A stretch of 43,537 nt of DNA from CAZCBN01 sp964496975 (GCA_964496975.1 CAZCBN010000009.1:1-43537); one strand, 5' to 3'. Positions 1 to 10,150 are shown, counted from the first letter of the stretch. The notes: generated by a model from the letters alone, not told the origin. Numbers and translations are program-made.

Positions 1-55
<55 letters not shown>

Positions 56-333
56 AGATTGTCAGCCGCCCCGCGGGGGGCGTGGTCGGAACGGTAGACG
101 GAACTTTTGGCCGGTCAAGCCTTCGGGCGTCCTGACCGCTGTTCCGCTGCCGTCCCGCGTCGTTCAGGGTCTCCTCTGCGAACCCGCCCGGTCCGTTTGT
201 CGGATCCGCCGGACCAGCCAGATGAACCGTGCCGCAACGGGCATCGTTCGTCGGCTGGAGGCCTCGCTGGCGGCCGCAGAGCCCCGTGGGCTGGCACGCT
301 CCGCCGTGCTCATGGCCCCAGCGAGGCCGGCGC
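56..333. other. Gene-free stretch between tRNA-Asp and a small membrane protein gene
   Basis: No reading frame here has a convincing start, ribosome site or protein-like composition. The stretch holds the upstream flank of tRNA-Asp and the downstream flank of the small membrane protein gene. A short GC-only palindrome near 67-80 could form a weak hairpin but lacks a T-run. I see nothing else. Confidence 0.5.
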
Positions 334-540
334 TTACCGCCCGCTGCTGAGCTTCACGTTCTTCGCGTCCTGCAGGCCGAAGGCGTTGCCGTCCGGCCCC
401 ACCTTGGACCCGGCCAGGAACAGCATCACGCTCGCCGCCGTCAGCGCCGCAAACGCGACGAACAGCAGCCCCGTGTACACGTCGGGCGTCATCGCGGCCT
501 TGCGGCGACCCCCGGGCATCGTCATCCCAAACTGACTCAT
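334..540 (-). CDS. Small single-span membrane protein, function unknown
   Basis: This 68-residue protein has a basic N-terminus (PGGRRKAAM) and one strongly hydrophobic segment at about residues 21-43, then a polar tail with KVGPDGNAFG. The start is supported by a GGTGAAAGGAAG ribosome site about 8 bases upstream of ATG. It lies 78 bases downstream of the coiled-coil membrane protein gene on the same strand and is probably cotranscribed with it. The topology is likely N-in with a short exposed tail. I do not recognise the family. The pair may form a small envelope complex, but that is inference from position only. Confidence 0.7.
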   Translation of the reverse strand: MSQFGMTMPGGRRKAAMTPDVYTGLLFVAFAALTAASVMLFLAGSKVGPDGNAFGLQDAKNVKLSSGR

Positions 541-618
541 GGCCGACTTCCTTTCACCCCGCCGCGACCTCGGCCGCAGACGGCCCGCCCTCTCGCATAC
601 CCGAGCCGTGCCGCCGCG

Positions 619-1482
619 TTACTCAAGGAACCGCGTGATCACCTCGTCGCCAGCCTGAACGCTCAGCCCGTTCACCGGCAGCGACACGCGACCCGTCGAC
701 GCCTGGAGGTCCACCGCCGTCAGCGTCACCTCGCCCACGAACGTCGAGCCGCGGAAGACGCTCAGCACCGCGTTCGCCTGCATGCGGTCGGAGCTCCCGA
801 TGTTCACCCGCACCAGCGTGCCCCCGCTCGTCGGGTCGGCCTGCACCGACTCAACCCGGCCGCGGACGGGCCGCCCCGCGATGCGCACCGTGCCCGCCGA
901 CTCGGCCGACGCCACCGTCCGCCCGCCGCGCAGCTCCTCCACACGACGCTCCGCGTCGGCGAGCTGTTCGCGCAGAGCCCGGACCGTCGCGTCCAGCACC
1001 TGCAGCTGGCTCGCCTGGTCCGCGATCCGGTCCTCGAGGTCCAGCCGCTGCTCGCGGAAGTTCAGCTCCGCGTCGCGCAGGCTCTTGTTCTCGTCGCGGT
1101 AGCCGTCGACGATCTTCGACAGCGTCTCCTGCGCCACGCCGAGCTGCGTCACCTGGCCCTGCACCCGCTCGGAATCCACCTCGGCCGTGCGCTTCTCCCG
1201 CAGCAGCCGGTCGTTCTCGATCTGCAGGCTCCCGATCTGCGACTGCAGGTCGGCGACCGCCCGCTGCGTCGCCTGCAGCTCAGTGTTGAGCGCCGCGGTC
1301 TCCTGCGAGTGCAGCTGCTGCTGCGTCTGGAACGCCTGCACCGCCGCCTGCTCATTCAGCCGGGCGTTGTCGTACGACGAACGCACCGTCTCGGCGTTCA
1401 CCGAGTACATGATCGTGAGCGACGCGAGCACCAGGCTCATCACCGCCGCGAGCACCGCGAAGACCTTCGTCAAGATATGCAC
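619..1482 (-). CDS. Membrane-anchored coiled-coil protein, function unknown
   Basis: The 287-residue protein opens with one hydrophobic segment at about residues 7-28, which could be a signal anchor. Residues about 40-185 are heptad-rich, with many Gln, Glu, Leu and Arg, and should form a long coiled coil. From about residue 200 the composition changes to a Val/Gly-rich beta domain (for example RIAGRPVRGRVESV and ASTGRVSLPVNG) running to the end. This layout of anchor, coiled coil and beta barrel recalls MreC-like or HlyD-like envelope proteins, but no diagnostic motif of either is visible. The small membrane protein gene follows on the same strand. Confidence 0.75.
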   Translation of the reverse strand: MHILTKVFAVLAAVMSLVLASLTIMYSVNAETVRSSYDNARLNEQAAVQAFQTQQQLHSQETAALNTELQATQRAVADLQSQIGSLQIENDRLLREKRTAEVDSERVQGQVTQLGVAQETLSKIVDGYRDENKSLRDAELNFREQRLDLEDRIADQASQLQVLDATVRALREQLADAERRVEELRGGRTVASAESAGTVRIAGRPVRGRVESVQADPTSGGTLVRVNIGSSDRMQANAVLSVFRGSTFVGEVTLTAVDLQASTGRVSLPVNGLSVQAGDEVITRFLE

Positions 1483-1863
1483 TGGTCGCTCCTTCGAACC
1501 CCTGGGCCTCGGCCACGCGTCCGGTGTGCCGAGAGCCTTCGGGGCGTCTCACTCGGGGTCGTCGGCCGCGGGTCGCGGCCCTTGGCAGCCGGGCGGACCG
1601 GGAACCGCCCAGGGGTCGGTCTCAGAGGGTGTCCCTGAAACGTCCGACCACCGGGCCGGGTCCGCATCAGCCCCGGGGTGAGGCCATGCGAACCCTGTCC
1701 CATCCACTCAACTTCCCCGAAACGCGGGAGGCTCCTGCGCCGCCGGTCCCGGGGCCGCGGAGTATACCGATTTCGCGCCGCAAGGGGTTCCGCCGCCCGG
1801 CCAGAATCAACCAACGCCGTGATCCCCGCCCGCCGTCGCCGCCCCCACCCAACCGGGCCCGAC
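1483..1863. other. Gene-free stretch upstream of the coiled-coil protein gene
   Basis: No supported reading frame is present. On the minus strand a TATACT hexamer at 1766-1761 could be a -10 box for the coiled-coil gene, but no matching -35 box lies 16-18 bases upstream of it, so the promoter is tentative. The rest is GC-rich spacer downstream of the HEAT-repeat gene. Confidence 0.4.
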
Positions 1864-3015
1864 CTACCCCCGACCGCCGGGCCCCCGCCCGGCCCGGCCC
1901 GACAGCGACTCCAAAACCGCCGCCGCCGCCGCGACACGCACCAGGCCCACCGGGTCCGCCATCAGGGCCTCGAGCTTGGGCAAGTTCTGCGCATGCCCCG
2001 TCCGCCCATAGACATGCGCCGCCTGAGCCCGCACAACCGCGAGCTCATTCTTGACATACTCATCCGCGATGAACCACCCCTCCCGCCGCCCGAGCCGGGC
2101 CAGCGAGTCAGCCGCCCCGAGCCGGACCTCGGCGGGCATCTGCCGACCGCCCTCTTCGTACGCCGTCAGGGCGATCAACTGCGACACCGACGCCCGGTCC
2201 CCCACCTGCCCGATGATCTGCACCGCCAAGGCCGCGAGCTCCAGTTCCTCCGGCCGGGCCGGGTACAACGCCGCACGAACGCCCTCCAACCGCTTTTCGT
2301 CCCCCAGCTTCACCATCGCCTCGGCCAGCTGCAACTGAAACAGGCGTTGCTCGTTGGGCTCCGCCCGCGGCGCCGCCGCCATCGCCGACTGCCGCAGCAG
2401 CGGCAGCGCGCTGCGATCCCCCAGTTCACCCAGCACAAACGCCGCCAGCGCGCGCACCCGCGGCGACTCCGCCTCCAGCAGCGCGCCCGCAAGCGGCGTT
2501 CGATCCACCCCGTCCCCCATCGCCGCCAGCGCGTACAGCGCCGTCACCCGCACCGACGGCGACGCATCGTTCAGCAGCGGCGACACACTCGGGCGCAGAT
2601 CCCGCAGCCCCCGGCGCCCCGCGACAAGGCACGCCACCGCGCGCACGCCCTCGTTCGCATCCAAGAACCCCGCCGCCACCAGCGGCGGAAGCCGCGCCGG
2701 GGCCCACTCCAACGCCTCGAGCGCATTGGCCCGGAGCTGGGGCTCGTCCGACCGCGCCGCGTCGGTCAGCAGCGCAATCGCCCGCTCGCGCAGCTCCGAC
2801 CGCTGCACGGCCGTCAGCGCCTGCCCCGGCTGCCCCGCCTGCCCAGCCGCCGCATCCTGGGCCGTCGCAGCAGAAACGCCGACGCCGCCCAGCAGCGCGA
2901 CGGGCACCGCGGCCGCCGCCGCCCACGCCCATCGCCGCCTCGGCGAACCAGCCGGGCGGGTCGCTCGGTCTGGGGTCGCCGTGTCAACGCCGGTCTGGAT
3001 CTGCTTCATCTGCAT
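1864..3015 (-). CDS. HEAT-repeat protein with N-terminal membrane signal
   Basis: From the ATG at 3015 the protein has 383 residues. After a basic stretch (SPRRRWAW) comes a hydrophobic segment near residues 30-52, consistent with a signal peptide or anchor. The remainder is a tandem array of helical hairpins of HEAT type, with recurring units such as LRANALEALEWA, VRVTALYALAAMGD and VRALAAFVLGELGD. HEAT arrays bind other proteins, so a scaffolding role in the envelope is likely; the partner is unknown. I chose 3015 because GGAAGGGG lies a few bases upstream; a GTG at 3036 overlapping the lnt stop is the alternative. The gene follows lnt directly and is probably translated from the same mRNA. 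Confidence 0.8.
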   Translation of the reverse strand: MQMKQIQTGVDTATPDRATRPAGSPRRRWAWAAAAAVPVALLGGVGVSAATAQDAAAGQAGQPGQALTAVQRSELRERAIALLTDAARSDEPQLRANALEALEWAPARLPPLVAAGFLDANEGVRAVACLVAGRRGLRDLRPSVSPLLNDASPSVRVTALYALAAMGDGVDRTPLAGALLEAESPRVRALAAFVLGELGDRSALPLLRQSAMAAAPRAEPNEQRLFQLQLAEAMVKLGDEKRLEGVRAALYPARPEELELAALAVQIIGQVGDRASVSQLIALTAYEEGGRQMPAEVRLGAADSLARLGRREGWFIADEYVKNELAVVRAQAAHVYGRTGHAQNLPKLEALMADPVGLVRVAAAAAVLESLSGRAGRGPGGRG

Positions 3016-3032
3016 GGTCCGCCCCTTCCGAG

Positions 3033-4972
3033 TCACCCGATGCCGCCGGCCTCAACCCGGCCCCGTGGTATCGGCCAGAGCCCCGCCGCGCCGACAACCG
3101 CCGCACCCGCGGGCCACGCCCACGTGAGCCAGTGCCCCCACGCGGCGTACGCCGTCACCCCCCGGCCCAGTTCGACCTCCCCCACCGCGACCCCCGCCAC
3201 GCGGTCCGGGCCCGCGCCGGCGGGCAGGTCGCGGCCGTCCGGCCCGACCGTCGGCCCCCGGTGCGTCACCACGCCCCGGCGGTCGATGACCGACGAGATC
3301 CCCGTGTTCGCGCTGCGGACCATGGGCGTCGCCAGTTCCACGCACCGCCAGCGCGCCGCGAGCATGTGCGCCGCCCGGCCCGCGGTCCAGTCGCCGAACC
3401 AGCCGTCGTTCGTCGCGTTGATGAGCACCGTCGCCCGTCGCTCGCCCTTCGCATCAAACACCAGCGATCGGCACACCCACGGCACCGTCGCCTCGTAGCA
3501 CACGGGCGTCGCCACGCCCACACGCCTCCCAAGCCGGGGCACCGCGGGAAGAAGCACCCGAGCCTCGCGCCCCGCCGAAAGATCAAACCGCATGCCCGCC
3601 GCCCCGAGGCCCAGCATCGCCCGCTCCAATCCATCGGACCACGAGATGTACGGCATCACCTCGCCGAACGGCGTGAGCCGCAGCTTGTCGTACCGCTCGC
3701 CGACGCGCCCGCCCTCCACCAGGTACACACTGTTAAACGAGGCGTCGCTCTCGTAGCTCACCAGCCCGTCGTCGCTTCGCACCAGCTCCAGGTCGTCGTA
3801 CCCCTTCGCGCCCACGAGCACGGGCACGCCGGCCACACGCTGCCACGAGGCCAGTTCGTCCGCCATCCGCGCCAGCGGGAAGTGCGTTTCGCCGCCCGTG
3901 CGTTCGTCGATGACGGGCCAGTAGACCCGCATCATCGCTTCCTGCTCCGCGACGTCTGCCTGCGGGCTGTTGCCGGGGTACATCCCCTCGGGCAGCGCGA
4001 TCAGGTCGGGCTTCGAAAGCGCCGCGATCGACATCAGCCCCAAAAGCTCGCGCCACGCGCGCACGCGGTCGTCAAACCCCCACTCCCCCCGCACGCTCTG
4101 CGGCACGTTGGTCTGCACCGCGGCGATGGTCATGCGTTCCGCGGGTCCGTCGGTGGCGCCGCCGCTCGTGCCCACGCCCAGCATCCCCGCGCCCACCCAC
4201 GCCGCGGTGACGGCGGCGCCCGCCGCCGCGGCCCGCCAGCGCCGGGCCACTGCATCCGCGATCGCCGCCGCGGGCAGGCACGCCAGCGCCGACACGGCGT
4301 ACGCCCCGGCCCACGACGCGGGCCATGTGAACACGCCCGCGGGCCCATCGATCAGCGGGTGCGCAAGCAGGTACCACGGAAAGCCCTCAAAGGCCCACGC
4401 GCCCCGCGCCACCTCCAGGCCTGCCCACAGCACCGGCGCCAGCACCACCCACGCCGCGCCACGCCACCGCCGCAGCACCGCCGCGGCGAACCACGCGAAC
4501 ACCGCCACAAACGCCGCGAGGGCGAGCACGAACGGCACATACCCAAGCTGCGTCTGCCGCGCCGCCCACACCACGCACAGCGCCCAGAACGGGAGGCCCC
4601 CCAGCCCCGCCATCGCGCCGATGCGCCACGGCGCCGCGCCCGGTTCGCCGCCCGCACGCCGTCGGGCCGCCCGTTCCACGCCCACAAGTAGCGGCGCGAG
4701 CGCCACGAGCACGCCCCACCACACCCCCACCTGCCGCCCGCCCTGCGGGAACGACGCCGCCGCAATGAGCGAAAACCCGAGGCCGCCCGCCAGCGCCGGC
4801 CCGGCCTTGGCCCAGCGCCCGCGCCGTCTCGCGTGCGGCGTCACCTCGGGGGAGGCCGGACCCGCGGCCGACGCCGAGGTTCCGACCGAGGCCGGCTCCG
4901 CCGCATCGCGCGTTGCGCCGGTGACCGGCCCGTCGGCCGACGTGACCGCCGGGATTGCCACGGGGCCGGACA

Positions 4973-4976
<4 letters not shown>
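3033..4976 (-). CDS. lnt: Apolipoprotein N-acyltransferase
   Basis: Lnt adds the third acyl chain to the N-terminal Cys of lipoproteins at the periplasmic face of the inner membrane. The 647-residue protein has several membrane spans in residues about 60-265, then a nitrilase-fold domain from about residue 280 to 590, then a last hydrophobic segment near the C-terminus. The catalytic triad is visible: Glu330 in IALPEGMYPG, Lys431 in ERYDKLRLTPFGE and Cys493 in TPVCYEATVPW; the FGE glutamate (439) is also kept. It is longer than the E. coli enzyme (512 residues), mainly because of a 55-residue polar N-terminus. Its ATG overlaps the accD stop as ATGA, so translation is probably coupled. Confidence 0.95.
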
Positions 4977-5815
<839 letters not shown>

Positions 5816-5887
5816 CGATCAAGCTCCTTGCCGTCTCGCCCTCGGTCCTTCCCCGCACGTCATTCTCGCCGATCGGCCCGCGGCACG

Positions 5888-6523
5888 TCAGACCGCGGGG
5901 GCCGCCCCGGCCCGGCCTTCCAGCAGCCCCTCTCGGGACATGCTGTGCGCCTCAGCGACCGGGGCCGCCGCCGACACCCGCCACACCGCCGACAACGGCT
6001 CGCCCATCGCCCGGCACCGCACGACCGCGTGCGCGATCGGTCGGAGCACCAGACCCACGTTGGGTTGATCGGTTCGCAGTTTGTCCACCGCCCGAAACAG
6101 GGCATCCATCAAGCGGTCCGCCGCCTCGGCGATGTGCTCGCCCTCGGGTGTGGTGATGGAGGAGGGGTCTTCCCGCCAGCGGGCGTACACCGACGGATAC
6201 CGCTCCGCGAGCTCGTCGCTGCGGAGGCCTTCCCAGAGGCCCAGGCCCACCTCGGCGAGGGCGTCGACCGGCTTGCTCCGGCAGCTCCATCGTTCGGCAA
6301 GGAATGCGCAGGTTTCGCCGCTGGCCTCGTCCGGGCCGGACAACAGGACGTCGGGCCGATCGGCCCCCAGGACCCCCTCGGCCGACTCGGCGAGCCGGGC
6401 CAACTCGGCGCGCGCCGTCAGGCACAGCGGCAGGTCGGCCCGCCCCGCGGCTCGATGCTGAAGATCCCAGTCGGTGCAGCCCGTCCGCACGAGCAACACC
6501 CGCCAGATCTGTTTCTTGCCCAT
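5888..6523 (-). CDS. Histidine-phosphatase-fold protein lacking the catalytic His
   Basis: The 211-residue protein matches the phosphoglycerate-mutase-like fold: it opens with a beta strand and the signature region VLLVRTGCTDWD, where active enzymes have RHG. Thr14 therefore replaces the His that becomes phosphorylated. The second Arg, normally in an S-x-L-x-R segment, is also absent (SGPDEASGE, about 62-70). The EVGLGLWEGL segment (about 91-100) and a late His (about 155 in RPIAHAVVR) remain. It is thus probably not a standard phosphatase but a binding or regulatory relative. The start at 6523 places the signature near the N-terminus as usual in the family; an upstream ATG at 6589 would add 22 residues. 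It lies 72 bases upstream of accD and may be cotranscribed with it. Confidence 0.75.
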   Translation of the reverse strand: MGKKQIWRVLLVRTGCTDWDLQHRAAGRADLPLCLTARAELARLAESAEGVLGADRPDVLLSGPDEASGETCAFLAERWSCRSKPVDALAEVGLGLWEGLRSDELAERYPSVYARWREDPSSITTPEGEHIAEAADRLMDALFRAVDKLRTDQPNVGLVLRPIAHAVVRCRAMGEPLSAVWRVSAAAPVAEAHSMSREGLLEGRAGAAPAV

Positions 6524-6666
6524 CAGCGTCAAACGCCACGCTCGCCCGCGAACGCCCGGCCACGCCCCAGTGACCTGAACGCCCGACATCGGCGAGCCCA
6601 GAGTCTACCCAACGTCGGTGAGGTCGGCTTGGCCTCGCGGGAAAACAGCGGACTTGCTTGTCTTGT

Positions 6667-7416
6667 TTAGGGGGTGTCGCCGCGGATGGTGGCGATCACG
6701 CCGGCTCGATCTGGATCGTCCTGTCCATAAATGGCGGAGGCCGCGACCAGATAATCGGCCCCACCGGTTCGGCAGCCGGTGGCTGTCCGGGGGCCGACGC
6801 CGCCGTCGACCGAGACGAACGGGGACGGCCCGACGATCGAGCGGACTTCTTTCACCCGTCCCGGGGTTGCGGGCAAAAACGCCTGCCCCGCGAACCCGGG
6901 GTAGACGCTCATCACCAGCACCAGGTCCACCGCGTCGCGGAAGGGCCGGAGCCGCTCCGGCGGGGTGTCGGGGCTGAGGGCGAGGCCGGCGGTGCAACCG
7001 AGCGCCCGGATCTGGTCGAGGAGGGCCGCCGGGCCGGCGGGGCCGGGCGCTTCGACGTGGAAAGTGAGGTGATCGGCCCCGGCCTCGGCGAAGGGTCGGA
7101 TGAACTGGTCGGGGCGTTCCACCATCAGGTGGACGTCGAGCGTGGCGTCCGGCAGGGCCCGGCGGAGGGAGGCGCACAGCGCCGGCCCCATGGAAAGGTT
7201 GGGGACGAAGTGCCCGTCCATGATGTCCAGGTGCAGCAGATCGGCGCCCGCGTGCAGCACCTGCGCGGCCTCGGCGCCCAACCGCGCGAAGTCGGCCGAC
7301 AGGATGGACGCACCGACCAGCACGCGCCGCCGTGCGCCGGCGTGGCTCGACGCGAGCATTCGGCTCGGGGTGCGGCGCGGGGCCTGGCTGGGGGGAACGT
7401 TGGGCGGGGGTGTCAT
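6667..7416 (-). CDS. rpe: Ribulose-phosphate 3-epimerase
   Basis: Rpe interconverts ribulose 5-phosphate and xylulose 5-phosphate in the pentose phosphate pathway. The 249-residue TIM-barrel protein shows all family signatures: ASILSADF at the first strand, HLDIMDGHFVPN with His62 and Asp64, DVHLMVERP with His96, MSVYPGFAGQ for phosphate binding, and VSVDGGV with Asp204 as second acid. The start at 7416 has CAGGA about 10 bases upstream; a longer frame runs to 7629 but its extra residues are Arg/Pro-rich and overlap the divergent gene. About 30 residues precede the barrel, more than usual. It seems to head the minus-strand group that includes accD and lnt. Confidence 0.95.
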   Translation of the reverse strand: MTPPPNVPPSQAPRRTPSRMLASSHAGARRRVLVGASILSADFARLGAEAAQVLHAGADLLHLDIMDGHFVPNLSMGPALCASLRRALPDATLDVHLMVERPDQFIRPFAEAGADHLTFHVEAPGPAGPAALLDQIRALGCTAGLALSPDTPPERLRPFRDAVDLVLVMSVYPGFAGQAFLPATPGRVKEVRSIVGPSPFVSVDGGVGPRTATGCRTGGADYLVAASAIYGQDDPDRAGVIATIRGDTP

Positions 7417-7560
7417 CGCGGCGATCCTGGAAGAAGGGGCGAGCGTAGCCGCGGCCGCAGTACGATGGCGTGAACGGGACGGCCGCGGCATGCCCCTCGG
7501 GCGCCGCGGGTGAGGCACGCGCGGCGGGCCGGGGTTTGCCCGGCGGAAGGGGGACTTGCG

Positions 7561-9018
7561 GTGGCGATTCAGACGGCTCCGTCGCTCGGCGAACTTCGTG
7601 AGACGCTCGCGGCCGTGGGGCAGGCCCACCTGCTGACGTTTTTAGACGAGTTGCCCGCGGCGGGGCGGTCGGCGTTGCTGGAGCAGATCGGCTCGCTCCC
7701 GCTGCGTCGGCTGCCGGCGCTGGTAGACGCGTACGTGAAGAGCGAGGGGGCGTACGAGGTGCCGGGCGACTTGGAGCCGGCCCCGTACTTCCCGCGCGAC
7801 CCGCGTTCGGCCGTGAGGCGCTGGGACGCGGAGGCGGCGCGCGAGGCCGGGGAGGCTTTGCTGCGTGCCGGGCGGGTGGCGTGCTTTACGGTGGCGGGCG
7901 GGCAAGGGACGCGGCTGGGCTTTGACGGGCCCAAGGGGTGCTACCCGGCGGGCGCGGCGTCGGGCAAGCCGCTCTTCCAGATCTTCGCCGAGCAGGTGCT
8001 CGCGACAGGCCTGACCTTCGGGGCGCGGGTGCCCTGGTACATCATGACCAGCCCGCTGAACCACGCGGCGACGGTCGCCTTCTTCCAGCGGCACGCCTTC
8101 TTCGGCCTGCGTGCGGCGGACGTGATGTTCTTTCAGCAGGGCGTGATGCCGAGCTTTGACAAGGCGACGGGCCGGGTGCTGCTCGCGGCGAAGGGCGAGG
8201 TGGCGACGAACCCCGACGGGCACGGCGGGGCGATCGGGGCGCTGCACGCGTCGGGCGCGCTCGCCGACATGCGGGCCCGTGGGGTGGAGCACATCTCGTA
8301 CTTCCAGGTGGACAACCCGTGCGTGCAGGTGGCGGACCCGGTGTTTTTGGGGTTGCACGCGGCGTCGGCGGAGAGCTCGGGCGAGATGTCGAGCAAGATG
8401 CTGCCGAAGGTGGACGCGAAGGAGAAGGTGGGCGTCTTCTGCCGGTCGCGGGGCCGGGTGTGCGTGATCGAGTACTCGGACATGCCGGAGGCGCTCGCCT
8501 CGCAGCGGAACTCGGATGGGACGCTGCGGTTCATCGGCGGGTCGATCGCGATCCACGCGCTGTCGGTGGCGTTTGTGGAGAAGGTGGCGACGGACCCGGG
8601 CTTTGAGCTGCCGTATCACCGCGCCGTGAAGAAGGTGCCGCACGTGGACCTGGCGACGGGTCGCGCGGTGGAGCCGGCGGAGCCCAACGGGGTGAAGCTG
8701 GAGCGGTTTGTGTTTGACGCGGTGCCGATGGCGGAGCGGTCGATCGTGCTCGAGACGGACCGGGTGGAGGAGTTTGCGCCCATCAAGAACCGCGAGGGCG
8801 TGGACAGCGTGGCGACGAGCAAGCAGTTGCAGACCGAGCGGGCGGCGCGGTGGCTCGCGGCGGCGGGCGTGGACGTGCCGCGCCGGCCGGACGGCTCGCC
8901 CGACTGCACGCTTGAGATTAGCCCGCTGACGGCGCTGAACGAGCGGCAGCTTTCGCGCCGGGTGCGGGAGGGGATGACGCTGCCGCGGATTGACCGCGGG
9001 GCGGCGGTGGTGCTGTAG
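7561..9018 (+). CDS. UDP-sugar pyrophosphorylase, eukaryotic UAP1-like (UDP-GlcNAc type)
   Basis: This 485-residue protein belongs to the UDPGP family that joins UTP and a sugar 1-phosphate. The nucleotide loop VAGGQGTRLGFDGPKG lies at about residues 111-126. NPDGHGGAIGAL and YFQVDNPCVQVADP supply uridine and metal contacts, and a stretch with EYSD follows later. These match the eukaryotic UDP-N-acetylhexosamine pyrophosphorylases (UAP1/AGX) better than bacterial GlmU or GalU. The probable product is UDP-GlcNAc or UDP-GalNAc, but the sugar cannot be fixed from sequence alone. The start is a GTG with GGAAGGGGG 7 bases upstream; another GTG at 7510 lacks such a site. It is divergent from rpe, and its 3' end overlaps the convergent permease by 101 bases. 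Confidence 0.88.
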   Translation: MAIQTAPSLGELRETLAAVGQAHLLTFLDELPAAGRSALLEQIGSLPLRRLPALVDAYVKSEGAYEVPGDLEPAPYFPRDPRSAVRRWDAEAAREAGEALLRAGRVACFTVAGGQGTRLGFDGPKGCYPAGAASGKPLFQIFAEQVLATGLTFGARVPWYIMTSPLNHAATVAFFQRHAFFGLRAADVMFFQQGVMPSFDKATGRVLLAAKGEVATNPDGHGGAIGALHASGALADMRARGVEHISYFQVDNPCVQVADPVFLGLHAASAESSGEMSSKMLPKVDAKEKVGVFCRSRGRVCVIEYSDMPEALASQRNSDGTLRFIGGSIAIHALSVAFVEKVATDPGFELPYHRAVKKVPHVDLATGRAVEPAEPNGVKLERFVFDAVPMAERSIVLETDRVEEFAPIKNREGVDSVATSKQLQTERAARWLAAAGVDVPRRPDGSPDCTLEISPLTALNERQLSRRVREGMTLPRIDRGAAVVL

Positions 9019-10150
9019 GCCGGGCGTTCGTTCGGGAGAAGGCCCGCGCGGCGAGCGCGGCGAGCAGCATCGCGGAGAACACGATCGCGGCGGCGGTGGG
9101 GAGCCACGCGAGGCCGGCGACGGACGACGCCGTGTGCTCGTGCCCCGGCGCGTGGGCCGCGTGCGCGGCGATGCCGGGGAACAGCGCGTCCAACGCGAGG
9201 CCGGCGGCGACGGCGATGACGGCGATCGTGCCGAGGTAGATGCCGAGGGCCCGGGCGCCGAGGTCGCGGAGCACCCAGGCCATAGTGGCGGCGTTGGTGG
9301 CCGGGCCGGCGAGCAGGAAGACCATCGCGGCGCCGGGGCTGACACCGGCGGCCACGAGCGCGGCGGCGAGGGGCGTGCTGCTGGTGGCGCAGACGTAGAG
9401 CGGCAGGCCGACGACGAGCATCGCGAGCATGGGGAGCAGCCCGCCGCCGAGGTGGGCGGTGAGCCACCCCGCTGGGACAAAGGCGGCGACGGCGGCGCTG
9501 AGCGCAAAACCGATCGCGAGCCACGGCGCGAGGTCGCGCAGCATCGTGCCGAAGCCGTGGTGGAGCGCGACGCGGACGCGGGCGGCGGCGGTCGCGGGCG
9601 GGGGCGGGGGCGGGGGCGGCGCGGAGGGTGGTGGCGGGGTGAGGACGCTGAGCGAGAGCGTGCGCGGGGCGCCGCCCGTTGGGAGGTTTGCGGCGGGGGG
9701 CGTGGTCTTGGGTGCTTCGGGCGCCGGCTTTGGCGAGGCGGCGAACTGGTCAATCAGCGTGCCCGCGATGGCTGCGGTGATGACGGCGACGATCGGGCGA
9801 GCGACCGCAAACGCCGGGCCGAAGAGGGCCCATGTGAGCGGGATGGACTCTTCGCCGGTTTGCGGCGTGCTGATGGCGAACGCGGCCGTCGGCCCGGGGC
9901 CTGCGCCCGCGCGGCGGAGCGAGGCGGCGAACGGGATGACGCTGCACGAGCAGAGCGGCAGCGGGACACCCAGCAGGCTCGCCTTCAGCACGGCGAGCGG
10001 CCCACGCCCGGCGAGGTGCCGCTGGAACCACGCCCGCGGCACCCAGGCGTGCACGATGCCGGCCGAAAGAAACCCCAGCAGCAGCCAGAGGGATGAGGCG
10101 ACGAGGATCGCCCAGAGCTCGGAGGCGAAATCGCGCAGCGCGTCGGGCAT
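8918..10150 (-). CDS. Permease of the SO_0444 / ArsP type (probable Cu/Zn or arsenic efflux)
   Basis: The 410-residue membrane protein consists of two similar halves of about four to five spans. The first contains GVPLPLCSCSVIPFA with Cys67 and Cys69 and then STPQTGEES; the second contains GLPLYVCATSSTPLAAAL and GPATNAATM. This Cys-rich pattern is typical of permeases linked to copper/zinc efflux or organoarsenical export. The halves are joined by a Pro/Ala-rich linker at about 150-200 that includes a run of eight prolines. A 40-residue Ala/Pro tail reads into the 3' end of the convergent pyrophosphorylase gene. No metal regulator or chaperone is adjacent, so the substrate is open. The start is ATG 10150 without a strong ribosome site. 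Confidence 0.85.
   Translation of the reverse strand: MPDALRDFASELWAILVASSLWLLLGFLSAGIVHAWVPRAWFQRHLAGRGPLAVLKASLLGVPLPLCSCSVIPFAASLRRAGAGPGPTAAFAISTPQTGEESIPLTWALFGPAFAVARPIVAVITAAIAGTLIDQFAASPKPAPEAPKTTPPAANLPTGGAPRTLSLSVLTPPPPSAPPPPPPPPATAAARVRVALHHGFGTMLRDLAPWLAIGFALSAAVAAFVPAGWLTAHLGGGLLPMLAMLVVGLPLYVCATSSTPLAAALVAAGVSPGAAMVFLLAGPATNAATMAWVLRDLGARALGIYLGTIAVIAVAAGLALDALFPGIAAHAAHAPGHEHTASSVAGLAWLPTAAAIVFSAMLLAALAARAFSRTNARPTAPPPPRGQSAAASSPPAPGAKAAARSAPSAG

Noticed and set aside
6667..7629. Longer rpe start at 7629
   Set aside because: The extra 71 residues are Arg/Pro-rich and overlap the divergent pyrophosphorylase start; the ATG at 7416 has a ribosome site.
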